A program made the position numbers and the translations under genes. Of a stretch of DNA of 64,000 nt, positions 55,970 to 64,000 are shown one piece after another. The notes beneath the pieces are model-generated. The model had not been told where the DNA came from. It did no database searches and was given only the letters and a program-made list of their open reading frames with translations. Source of the DNA: Chitinophaga vietnamensis (GTDB lineage: Bacteria; Bacteroidota; Bacteroidia; Chitinophagales; Chitinophagaceae); NCBI RefSeq assembly GCF_902167635.1, contig NZ_CABHMS010000001.1:248001-312000 (forward strand), written 5' to 3'. How positions within the stretch are numbered: position 1 is the first letter of the stretch; the number at the start of each line of letters is the position of its first letter.

Positions 55970-58249
55970 TTATTCGTAACCGTTAGCCAGTTCCAGGCTA
56001 CCGTTCTTTTCAAAGGTTATGGTCATCGTTCCATTTTTCACTTCTTTGGCTTTCACTCCTTTTTCATGACGGGGGAACCATGTTTTGAAAGGTAGTAGCA
56101 GTACGGCTTTGCCGCCTTTCTCTGCGGTGATGGTCACACTTTCTACCTGCCCGCCGCTGCGGCGCGCGCTCACCAGAAAGGCGCCTTCTGCCCGCAGCTT
56201 TTCGAAAGAGAGATCACCCCATTGTTGTGGTACCGCAGGAAATACGTGGATATGGCCTGCATAGCTTTGTAATAACATCTCTTGCAAGCCAGCCGCAAAA
56301 GCGAAATTGCCCTCTAATGTAAAAGGGCGGTACGTAAATCCAGAATAGCCCGATTTGGTTTGATCGCCATTCGCATGGAAACTATTGGGCAAGCAGAAAG
56401 CCTTGGCAAAGATGCGCAGGGCTTCGGCAGCGCCGGCGCCATCGCGGGCGCGGGCTTTCATGGCAGCGAGCCAGGACCAGGAATAACCACACCAGCCACG
56501 CGGGCCGATGCTATCCAGCAGGTGTATCGAGTTGCGGATGATGGCCTGATCGGCCGCGCCATTCTCCCAACGTAACAGGCCAAGCGGATAGATGCTCAGC
56601 ATATGTGAGAAGTGACGGTGCGATGCTTTATAAGGTGCGCCGGGCGCAAATAACAGCTCATTATTCGGGGATAATGCCAGCGGAGGCAGCTCCGTCAGCA
56701 GCTGGCGCCAGTGGGCCTCTTCCTGTGGCAAGGCCAGCGTATGCGCCATATCTGCCGCGATGGTGAAGGCATATTTCATCAGCGAGAGATCATAATTGGT
56801 GTTCTGATGAAACCAGGCGCTGATATCATTATCATTGATCTCCGGACTGGAACTGATCGGCAAAGCCCGCTGTCCTGCGGCATTCTTGCGGGTGATCTTT
56901 TCCAGGTACTGTACCGTTTCACGTACATAGGGCCATGCATCGCGCCGGAGGAAAGCCGTGTCCATGCTGTATTTCCACTGCCAGTAAAAATGCTGCGACA
57001 ACCACGCGGATACGGTAGGAGAACAAGAATATTGTATCCATCCGCCCATCGGTTGCCCATCGAGCGTTTGTACGCCGGGCACGTTGAGGCCCGGTGTTTC
57101 GAAATAGCGGCGGGTGTATTGCTGGCTCGTTGCTTTTGTTTTCAGCAGCCAGTTGGTATAAGAGGCGGCTTCTTTCAGGTGGTTGCTACTGTAGGCAGGC
57201 CAGTAGCTGAGTTGCGTGTTGAGGTCGTTATGTACATCGCCTTTCCAGGGTGGCAGGCGGCCGTTATCCGCAGTCCATACGGCTTGCAGCGTGATCACGG
57301 GCGTATTGCCGCGCGCCGCCGAACCGAATTTGTATTGCTCCAGGTACCATTGCTTTTCCAGGACACTATCCGGCAGGTGGATGGCCGACTGCTGCCAGTA
57401 TTGTTGCCACCACCGGCGGTGCTGCGTATAGCCGGCGCCGTAGCCACTGTTGATCGTTTGCCGGATCACATTGCTGGCGGCAGTGTTGCGCGTACCGGGA
57501 TAGTGGGAGGAGATGCTCCATACGCCTTCGATGCTGTGTGCATCCGTCTTTTTCCAGGTAACGGCCACTTCATATTCAAAGCCGTTCCATCCTGGTTGGC
57601 GGTAGATGATCGTTTGTGCGTTGGCGTTAATACGGCCTTGCGGGTAGCCGAGACGGGCGAGGTCATCGCCCTGTACGGAGCCGCCGGCGGCCTGTTGGCT
57701 GTTCCCCGCATACTTGGGCGCCTGTATTTGCAGCGTGATGCCGTTTTCGAGATGCGTGAACTTAAACCAGCCTACTGGTTGCGTGGCATGCACAAATGTT
57801 TGCAGGGTGGCGCCGTTGGGCCATTTCACTTCACAAACAGCCGTGTTCACATCGAGCGAGACGCTGGAAGCGTCGCCCCAGGCGCGGGTATCAAATTCGA
57901 GCGCAGCGCCGGGTATCTTGCAGGGGGCAGGTTGTTCTTCATACGGCGCGTCAAAATATTGTTGAACGATGCCGTAGTCTTTTTTATTGACCTGCCCCAG
58001 CACCCAGCTGTAGCGGAATTCGGGACGATCGAGGCCCTTCATGGGACGCAGGTCCCAGAGATCGGCACGGTCCAGCGAAAAGCGCAGCACGCCATTCTTT
58101 TGCCAAACAAGGGCGCCGATGGCGCCATTGCCCAGCGGGATACCTTCATCCCATACCACAGGCAGCCGGTTGAAATGCAGGTTGTGCGAAGGATTGGGCT
58201 GCGCATGCAACAAGTGGCCGCATAGCAGCAAGGCAAGTATTTTTTTCAT
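55970..58249 (-). CDS. GH95-like secreted glycoside hydrolase
   Basis: A 759-residue enzyme from the ATG at 58249, where a signal peptide starts (MKKILALLLCGHLLHAQ). The N-terminal beta domain opens with PVVWDEGIPLGNGAIGALVWQ, the hallmark of GH95-type proteins. The (alpha/alpha)6 catalytic region has WKGDVHNDLNTQLSYWPAYSSNHLKEAASY, ALPISSSPEINDND and PRGWCGYSWSWLAAMKARARDG, and the C-terminus is a small beta domain. Family members are alpha-L-fucosidases or galactosidases; several motif changes mean that substrate is uncertain. It is near, but on the opposite strand from, the SusC/D pair. Confidence 0.85.
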   Translation of the reverse strand: MKKILALLLCGHLLHAQPNPSHNLHFNRLPVVWDEGIPLGNGAIGALVWQKNGVLRFSLDRADLWDLRPMKGLDRPEFRYSWVLGQVNKKDYGIVQQYFDAPYEEQPAPCKIPGAALEFDTRAWGDASSVSLDVNTAVCEVKWPNGATLQTFVHATQPVGWFKFTHLENGITLQIQAPKYAGNSQQAAGGSVQGDDLARLGYPQGRINANAQTIIYRQPGWNGFEYEVAVTWKKTDAHSIEGVWSISSHYPGTRNTAASNVIRQTINSGYGAGYTQHRRWWQQYWQQSAIHLPDSVLEKQWYLEQYKFGSAARGNTPVITLQAVWTADNGRLPPWKGDVHNDLNTQLSYWPAYSSNHLKEAASYTNWLLKTKATSQQYTRRYFETPGLNVPGVQTLDGQPMGGWIQYSCSPTVSAWLSQHFYWQWKYSMDTAFLRRDAWPYVRETVQYLEKITRKNAAGQRALPISSSPEINDNDISAWFHQNTNYDLSLMKYAFTIAADMAHTLALPQEEAHWRQLLTELPPLALSPNNELLFAPGAPYKASHRHFSHMLSIYPLGLLRWENGAADQAIIRNSIHLLDSIGPRGWCGYSWSWLAAMKARARDGAGAAEALRIFAKAFCLPNSFHANGDQTKSGYSGFTYRPFTLEGNFAFAAGLQEMLLQSYAGHIHVFPAVPQQWGDLSFEKLRAEGAFLVSARRSGGQVESVTITAEKGGKAVLLLPFKTWFPRHEKGVKAKEVKNGTMTITFEKNGSLELANGYE

Positions 58250-58269
58250 GATGTTCACTGTACTATGAT

Positions 58270-58644
58270 TTAGCGCTGCTGACGTTTGGCGTAGATATAT
58301 TCTATGCCCAATACGCCAATGCAGATAAAGAGACCAAAAAATTCCCTTGTCTGTTCTATCCAGGGTTTGGTAGCCTTCATCGTTTGTGTGATGCTCTCTG
58401 CATGATGTTGCGCCACCCAGTCTTCCACGCCATCTTTGGTGAAGAAGAGATAGGCCGCATAAGCCAGGTAAACGAGTATGCCTGCGATGTACCATTTAGG
58501 ATAGAATTTTTTTCGTGCGCCCAGGTAGCAAAAAGCGGCGGCATAAAGATAGATAGGCATCCATACATAAGGGTCGGGATCGTTATATTGCAGCCCGGCA
58601 AAAATGATGAATACAACCGTGAAGAAGATGTTGAATACTTTCAT
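58270..58644 (-). CDS. TMEM220-like small membrane protein
   Basis: A 124-residue protein from the ATG at 58644 (MKVFNIFFTVVFIIFAGLQYNDPDPYVWMPIYLYAAAFCYLGA). The first helix with LQYNDPDPYxW is the signature of the transmembrane family 220. It has about four helices. The function is unknown. It lies 20 bp upstream of the GH95-like gene on the same strand. Confidence 0.85.
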   Translation of the reverse strand: MKVFNIFFTVVFIIFAGLQYNDPDPYVWMPIYLYAAAFCYLGARKKFYPKWYIAGILVYLAYAAYLFFTKDGVEDWVAQHHAESITQTMKATKPWIEQTREFFGLFICIGVLGIEYIYAKRQQR

Positions 58645-59154
58645 TAAAGTGGAAGAATTAGGTCTTAAACATACACAAAAAAGCATAGCAGCAAAGGAGT
58701 TTTTACTTGAACGGCTGTTTTGTTGAATAGAAAGCAGGAGAGCGGCAAATTTTTTTCAGAAATGTTAAAACAACACTTGTTTGAGCTAAAATATTGTCAT
58801 ATCTTAGATTTAGAAAATTCCACGTGAGAACCAAAATCTTGAATGAAGGAGTAGAGAGTATTTAAAGTTTCTCACTAATTATTATTGGCTCGTAATCCTT
58901 ATCTCTTAACGATTCTTAAACCTGACATCGTGATGTGATGAGTTCATGCTGGCATATACGTGCGCGTTGTTGCGTATAGCCTTTTCTTCCACAGTTATAT
59001 CTGGCTGTGCGGTAAGTTATTTCCTTGCTTTTGCCCGCCTATCGCCACTTTAATGGCGGTACATGCAATTGTTTGTCCTTAACTTTTCCACGGCAAGTAT
59101 ATAGGATAGGTACTCTATTTTCTAATTTTTTAACGTTTACCCTTAAACCACGTT
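58645..59154. other. Non-coding region upstream of the SusC gene
   Basis: This 510-bp stretch holds no gene I can support. TAGATTTA near 58805 is one base off the -7 consensus in the SusC direction, and a small hairpin CGCCA-N6-TGGCG lies near 59043-59058. Long leaders before SusC genes are common; here no sigma/anti-sigma pair is present to explain control. Confidence 0.4.
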
Positions 59155-62100
59155 ATGAAAAAACATTTCTACCAGGCCCTTGCCGTCCTATGCGGTATCT
59201 TGTTGTTACTGGCCGGCAGTAACGTCAATGCGCAAACGAAAATAGCGGGCAAGGTAACTGACAAAACTTCCGGCAACCCCTTGCCGGGCGTATCGGTGCA
59301 GGTGAAAGGTACCAACCGCGGTACTGCTACCGATCCTAATGGCGCCTTCTCCATCCAGGTAAAACAGGGCGAAACACTGGTATTCTCTTTCGTAGGATAT
59401 GATCCTGCCGAAGCTGTAGTAGGCAACGGCCCGATGAATATCTCCCTCGGCGAAAAAGTAGGTTCCCTTGAAGAAGTGGTAGTAACCGGTTATGCCAGCC
59501 AGAAGAAAAAAGATCTTACCGGCTCCGTAGCCATCGTAAAAGTGGACAATCTCACTAAACAACCCACCTCGCAGATCGCTAACCAGCTGCAAGGACAGGT
59601 ATCCGGTATCACCGTACTCGGCACCGGCCAACCCGGCCAGGAACCACAGGTGAAAGTGAGAGGTATCAACACCTTCGGGAACAACACACCGCTCTATATC
59701 GTAGATGGCGTGCCCATCTCCAACCTCGCCGATGTGAACCCTAACGATGTACAAACCATGCAGGTACTGAAAGATGCAGGCGCCGCCTCCATCTATGGCG
59801 CCCGCGCCGCCAACGGTGTAATCATCATCACCACCAAAAGAGGTACTGGCAAAGTGAAAGTGAGCTACGACGGCTACTACGGCCGCCAGGTACCCAAAGG
59901 AGGCAACGTATATCATCTCCTCAATCCGCAGGAACAAGCCAACCTCGTATGGATGGCCACCAAAAACTCCGGCAAAGTACCTAACGATCCGCAATATGGT
60001 AGCGGCGCCACACCCGTGCTGCCCGATTATATCACACCCGACGGCGCCATGGAAGGCGATCCCAGGGTTGATCCTTCTAAATATTACGTGAACCCGAACT
60101 TTAAAAGTGATGATGACTATAACACGTTCTATCGTATAGATAAGGCGAATAAACAAGGTACCGACTGGTTCCATGAAATCTTCAAACCTGCGCCCATCAC
60201 CAGTCACAACCTCTCCGTTTCCGGCGGTGGCGATATTGGTAACTATTATTTCTCTTTCTATTATTTCAACCAGGAAGGTACGCTCAAGAATACCTATAAT
60301 AAACGCTATGCGGTGCGTTCCAACTCCAATTTCAATATCACCGACCATATCCGCGTAGGTGAAAATATGGAGTACTCTGTGATCAACAACCCGCAGATCG
60401 GTATCCTGCAGGAAGGTAGCGGCATCGGCATGGCCTTCCGCGAACTCACCATCATCCCGGTGTATGATATCAAAGGTAATTACGCCGGCAGCTGGGGAAA
60501 AAATATGGGTAATGCCAGGAACCCGGTGGCCATCCAGGACCGTTTCGGTACTACCAAAACACTCGCCAACCGCTTGCTGGGCAACGTTTACGCCGAAGCG
60601 GATGTGCTCAAGATGTTCACTGTCAGAACCTCTTTCGGGGGTGAAATATATTCTTTCGATAACCACAGCTTCACCATCCCCGAGTATGAGAACGCGGAAA
60701 ATAACCGCATTAATTCTTACACCGAAAATACAGGTAACGGCTACGACTGGACCTGGACCAACACCGTTACTTTCCACAAGAACTTCAACCATGCACATGA
60801 CCTGAAAGTGATGGTAGGTACGGAAGCATACGAAAACTATTTCCGCACTGTAGGTGGTACCACCCTGGATTATTTCACCTTCGATCCTAACTTCACATCA
60901 CTCTCCACCGGTACGGGTACGCCCACCAACTACAGCGGCTACGGTACGGATGCCTTGTTCTCGCTCTTCGCAAGACTGGACTACGCTTTCAAAGACCGCT
61001 ACCTGCTCGGCGCCCTGATCCGCCGTGATGGCTCCTCCCGTTTCGGCGCCACCAACAGGTATGGTAATTTCCCCGCGATCAGCGCTGCATGGCGTATTTC
61101 ACAGGAAGAATTTATGAAGAATATCTCCTGGCTATCTGACCTGAAGATCCGCGGTGGATGGGGTATCATGGGTAACCAGATCAACGTATCGCCCAGTAAC
61201 ACCTACAAAGCCTACGGCTTCGATAAAAGTTCTTCTTTCTACGACATCGGCGGAACCGGCTCTATCTCTAAAGGTTTCATGCAAACACAGATCGGTAACC
61301 CCAATGCAAAATGGGAGAGCAATGTCAATTCCAATATTGGTATAGATGCTACATTGTTCAAAGGCAAACTGGAGTTCACGGCCGATTACTATCAGAAAGT
61401 TGTACGCGACCTCCTCTACAACCCTGAATTGGCGGGCACTTACGGCGCTGCCACCGTGCCTTTCTCCAACGTGGCAAAAATGAAGAACAAAGGTTTCGAC
61501 TTCTCCGTAACCGGTAATGTCAATATCACCAAAGACCTGAAGTTCGAAGCCACCGGTACGCTCACCACGTATAACAACACCATTCTCGCCATCTCCGATG
61601 CCGCGCCTTATTTCGATGCAGAAAAACGCCGCTTCGGTAATACCATCATCAGAAACGCTGTAGGCCACTCTATCAGCGAGTTCTATGGCTACCAGATCAT
61701 CGGATTCTGGAACAGTGATGACGAAGTGAAGAAAGCCAACGATGATGCGATCAAGAAATATCCCGGCCTGGTAGACGGTTACCAGAAAGACGCCGGCAAA
61801 GGACGTTTCAAATATGCAGATATCAATGGCGATGGCAAGATCGACGCCAACGACCGCACCTTCCTCGGGAATCCGAATCCTAAATTCTCTTATGGTCTGA
61901 ACCTCGGTCTTACTTACAAGAATTTCGATTTCAGCATGTTCATCTACGGCGTTTCCGGCAACAAGATCTGGAACCAGGTAAGATGGTGGACAGACTTCTA
62001 CGCATCTTTCCAGAGTGCGAAAAGCTATAACGCCCTCTATGATTCCTGGAGGCCTGATCACATGAATGCTAAAGCGCCGATACAGGAAACGCAATCTTAC

Positions 62101-62379
62101 GCCAGCACCGCTTCTGAACCTAACTCCTATTTCGTGGAAAACGGTTCTTACCTGCGTGCGAAAAATATGTTGCTGGGATACACATTGCCCAAGCATATCC
62201 TGAAAACGATCGGCATTGAAAAATTCAGGATATATGTACAGGCAGCCAACCTGTTCACGATCACCAAATACACTGGTGTAGATCCTGAAGTAGGTGGTAA
62301 CACCACTTCCTTTGGCCTGGATGAAGGCGCCTATCCTAACCAGCGTCAGTACCTGCTGGGTGTGAACGTAACCTTCTGA
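59155..62379 (+). CDS. SusC/RagA-family TonB-linked outer-membrane protein
   Basis: A 1074-residue receptor. The signal peptide (MKKHFYQALAVLCGILLLLAGSNVNAQ) is followed by a carboxypeptidase-like domain (IAGKVTDKTSGNPLPGVSVQVKG, GAFSIQVKQGETLVFSFVGY), a TonB box (SLEEVVVTGYASQKKKDLTGSVA), the SusC plug signature (PLYIVDGVPI, DAGAASIYGARAANGVIIITTKRG) and a barrel ending in YLLGVNVTF. It should import an oligosaccharide or similar nutrient with the SusD lipoprotein encoded next. It lacks the FecR-interacting N-terminal signalling domain. Confidence 0.97.
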   Translation: MKKHFYQALAVLCGILLLLAGSNVNAQTKIAGKVTDKTSGNPLPGVSVQVKGTNRGTATDPNGAFSIQVKQGETLVFSFVGYDPAEAVVGNGPMNISLGEKVGSLEEVVVTGYASQKKKDLTGSVAIVKVDNLTKQPTSQIANQLQGQVSGITVLGTGQPGQEPQVKVRGINTFGNNTPLYIVDGVPISNLADVNPNDVQTMQVLKDAGAASIYGARAANGVIIITTKRGTGKVKVSYDGYYGRQVPKGGNVYHLLNPQEQANLVWMATKNSGKVPNDPQYGSGATPVLPDYITPDGAMEGDPRVDPSKYYVNPNFKSDDDYNTFYRIDKANKQGTDWFHEIFKPAPITSHNLSVSGGGDIGNYYFSFYYFNQEGTLKNTYNKRYAVRSNSNFNITDHIRVGENMEYSVINNPQIGILQEGSGIGMAFRELTIIPVYDIKGNYAGSWGKNMGNARNPVAIQDRFGTTKTLANRLLGNVYAEADVLKMFTVRTSFGGEIYSFDNHSFTIPEYENAENNRINSYTENTGNGYDWTWTNTVTFHKNFNHAHDLKVMVGTEAYENYFRTVGGTTLDYFTFDPNFTSLSTGTGTPTNYSGYGTDALFSLFARLDYAFKDRYLLGALIRRDGSSRFGATNRYGNFPAISAAWRISQEEFMKNISWLSDLKIRGGWGIMGNQINVSPSNTYKAYGFDKSSSFYDIGGTGSISKGFMQTQIGNPNAKWESNVNSNIGIDATLFKGKLEFTADYYQKVVRDLLYNPELAGTYGAATVPFSNVAKMKNKGFDFSVTGNVNITKDLKFEATGTLTTYNNTILAISDAAPYFDAEKRRFGNTIIRNAVGHSISEFYGYQIIGFWNSDDEVKKANDDAIKKYPGLVDGYQKDAGKGRFKYADINGDGKIDANDRTFLGNPNPKFSYGLNLGLTYKNFDFSMFIYGVSGNKIWNQVRWWTDFYASFQSAKSYNALYDSWRPDHMNAKAPIQETQSYASTASEPNSYFVENGSYLRAKNMLLGYTLPKHILKTIGIEKFRIYVQAANLFTITKYTGVDPEVGGNTTSFGLDEGAYPNQRQYLLGVNVTF

Positions 62380-62410
62380 TCGATTTTTTTGAACTGTTAA
62401 ACCGACGCAA

Positions 62411-64000
62411 ATGAAAAAATTAAAATATTCAGGTATCGCATTGTTACTGGCTGCCGGTATCATGGGAGCCTGTCAGAAAAGTTTCCTCGACAGACCGCCA
62501 TACGGCGCGCTCACAGAAGATATTGTGGCCAATAAGGATGGTGTGAATTATCTCCTCATTGGCGCCTATGCAGCGCTCGACGGACAAGCGCCGGGCAACA
62601 ACGCCCTCGGCGGCGGCGGCAACGCATGGATGGCATCGCCCACCAACTGGGTGTATGGCAGCGTAGCTGGCGGCGATGCGCACAAAGGCAGCTCCAGCAA
62701 CGACCAACAGGATATCAACCCGATCGCTACCGGCACAGAAGCGGCCAGCAATCCTTTCCTCAACGCTAAATGGAAAGCAGTTTTCGAAGGCGTAACCCGT
62801 TGTAACAACGTCCTGCGCCTCATGAAGAAAGCTACCGACATGAGCGCTGCCGGTAAAACGGAAGTAGAGGCAGAAGCCCGTTTCCTCCGCGGACATTACT
62901 ACTTCGAGCTGAAAAAAATGTTCAACAATGTGCCGTATATCTCCGATTCTGCTGCAAGCGTGATCGTAGCGAATGACAAAGATATCTGGCCTTATATCGA
63001 AGCTGATTTTAAATTTGCCGCCGATAATCTTCCTGCTACACAGAAAGATATCGCCCGCGCCAACAAATGGGCCGCTCAGATATATCTCGCGAAAACATAT
63101 CTCTACGAGAAAAAATATCCGCAGGCCCTCACATTGTTCAATGATGCTATCATGAACGGCAATACCTCCAATGGCCTGAAATACGACCTGGATACCGCTT
63201 TCCAGCACAACTTCGATGCAGCGTATAAAAACGGCGCCGAGTCTGTATTCGCCATCCAGATGACGGCCAACGATGGTACCAATGGTATCGCCAATGCCAA
63301 TGCCGGCGATATGCTCAACTTCCCGTACAACAGCCCCTTTGGCTGCTGTGGCTTCTTCCAGCCTACGCAAGACCTGGTGAACTCTTACCGCACAGATGCC
63401 AACGGCTTGCCTTATGTAGACGACTATAACAGCCACCCCGTGAAATCCGATATGGGCATCACTTCCAGCGCACCGTTCACACCGGATGCCGGTAACCTCG
63501 ATCCGCGCCTCGATTGGACCGTAGGTCGCCGCGGCTTGCCGTATCACGACTGGGGCCTGCATCCTGGCGCTGCATGGGTACGCGACCAGCTCAATGGTGG
63601 CCCCTACGCCGGCAAGAAAATGGTGTACTGGCAATTCAACCAGGATAAATACAAAGATGCGCACTCCTGGGCGCCCGGCTCCGCGATCAATGTGGTGCTG
63701 ATCCGCTTCTCCGATGTGCTGCTGATGGCGGCCGAATGCGCCGCACAAACCGGCGACCTCAACACCGCGCTCAACTATGTAAACAGGGTGCGCCACCGGA
63801 TCATCGATCATCCTTCTACCTGGCTGCATAAGTATAAAGACAATACGCAACCGCTGGCAGGCTTCGATCCTACACAGCTGGCCGCCAACTACGTTATCAA
63901 GGAATACCCGGCAGGATCTTTCTCCAGCACCGCTGTTGCACTCAAATACATCTACTTTGAACGCAAGCTGGAACTGGCCACGGAAGGCCATCGCTATTTC
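62411..64000 (+). CDS. SusD/RagB-family nutrient-binding lipoprotein (partial)
   Basis: An open frame from the ATG at 62411 to the window edge, about 530 residues, C-terminus missing. The lipobox is IMGAC-QK. SusD marks include FLDRPPYGALTED, EAEARFLRGHYYFELKKMFNNVPYI, ANKWAAQIYLAKTYLYEKKY and LIRFSDVLLMAAECAAQTGD, ending in the FERKLELATEGHRYF motif near the edge. It caps the SusC barrel and binds the substrate. It lies 31 bp after SusC. Confidence 0.95.
   Translation, partial: MKKLKYSGIALLLAAGIMGACQKSFLDRPPYGALTEDIVANKDGVNYLLIGAYAALDGQAPGNNALGGGGNAWMASPTNWVYGSVAGGDAHKGSSSNDQQDINPIATGTEAASNPFLNAKWKAVFEGVTRCNNVLRLMKKATDMSAAGKTEVEAEARFLRGHYYFELKKMFNNVPYISDSAASVIVANDKDIWPYIEADFKFAADNLPATQKDIARANKWAAQIYLAKTYLYEKKYPQALTLFNDAIMNGNTSNGLKYDLDTAFQHNFDAAYKNGAESVFAIQMTANDGTNGIANANAGDMLNFPYNSPFGCCGFFQPTQDLVNSYRTDANGLPYVDDYNSHPVKSDMGITSSAPFTPDAGNLDPRLDWTVGRRGLPYHDWGLHPGAAWVRDQLNGGPYAGKKMVYWQFNQDKYKDAHSWAPGSAINVVLIRFSDVLLMAAECAAQTGDLNTALNYVNRVRHRIIDHPSTWLHKYKDNTQPLAGFDPTQLAANYVIKEYPAGSFSSTAVALKYIYFERKLELATEGHRYF

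Noticed and set aside
59206-63991. Long reverse-strand open frames opposite SusC and SusD (up to 530 codons)
   Set aside because: Shadows caused by codon bias; their translations show no domain, and the forward strand has unmistakable SusC/SusD motifs.

Overview
The window is chromosomal DNA from a Bacteroidota bacterium, most probably a Chitinophaga-like member of the Chitinophagaceae. The signs are a SusC/SusD pair, several lipoprotein carbohydrate enzymes, promoters of the TAnnTTTG type before both tRNA genes, DUF3127, TIGR03118 and DUF1080 proteins, and AT-rich intergenic repeats built on AAATCCCTAAAT. The genus is an inference from gene content.

Layout. 1-5 kb: an FAD-dependent dehydrogenase (cut by the window edge), a DUF3127 protein, dnaA, a JmjC-like cupin protein and tRNA-Ser(GCT). 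5-11.4 kb: a TIGR03118 lipoprotein, tRNA-Pro(TGG), an orphan Imm5-like protein, a possibly truncated GH26 lipoprotein and an ArsR/SRPBCC/DUF4256 operon. 11.6-15 kb: a TonB-dependent receptor operon. 15-27.2 kb: a divergent membrane LytTR regulator and a compact biosynthetic operon. 27.3-39.7 kb: flavin monooxygenase, DUF1080, cell-wall hydrolase, haloalkane-dehalogenase-like enzyme, ArsR/SRPBCC pair, polysaccharide lyase, FtsX-type permease and an AhpD/ECF41-type sigma pair. 39.7-40.4 kb: a 51-bp tandem repeat. 40.4-55.4 kb: stress and detoxification genes, each beside its own regulator (HxlR, AraC, AraC, TetR, MarR), plus YceI and DoxX proteins and a DEAD-box helicase. 55.4-64 kb: a large inverted repeat, a GH95-like enzyme, and SusC with an incomplete SusD.

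The most interesting region is 16.1-27.2 kb. It encodes an acyl/polyketide assembly set: AMP ligase, phosphopantetheinyl transferase, hotdog dehydratase, a ketosynthase-like protein lacking all three catalytic residues, ketoreductase, an intact ketosynthase and an acyl carrier protein. Directly after it come five near-identical 32-34 residue peptides sharing the 18-residue start MNTLNIVSLEERFELSGA, and a sixth divergent one. Then follow an M50 membrane metalloprotease, an alpha/beta hydrolase, an LpxL-like acyltransferase and a CPBP membrane protease. Both the M50 protein (N-terminus) and the acyltransferase (C-terminus) carry a segment that reads like a PqqD-type peptide-recognition domain. 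The economical reading is a lipidated ribosomal peptide: a type II PKS/FAS line without an enoyl reductase builds a probably polyenoic acyl chain, and the acyltransferase puts it on a leader-guided ribosomal peptide. I do not recognise this combination as a described class. Direct repeats about two helical turns apart lie before both this operon and the TonB-receptor operon, flanking the LytTR gene, which suggests one regulon from about 11.6 to 27.2 kb.

All functional assignments are by eye from motifs; no database search was possible.
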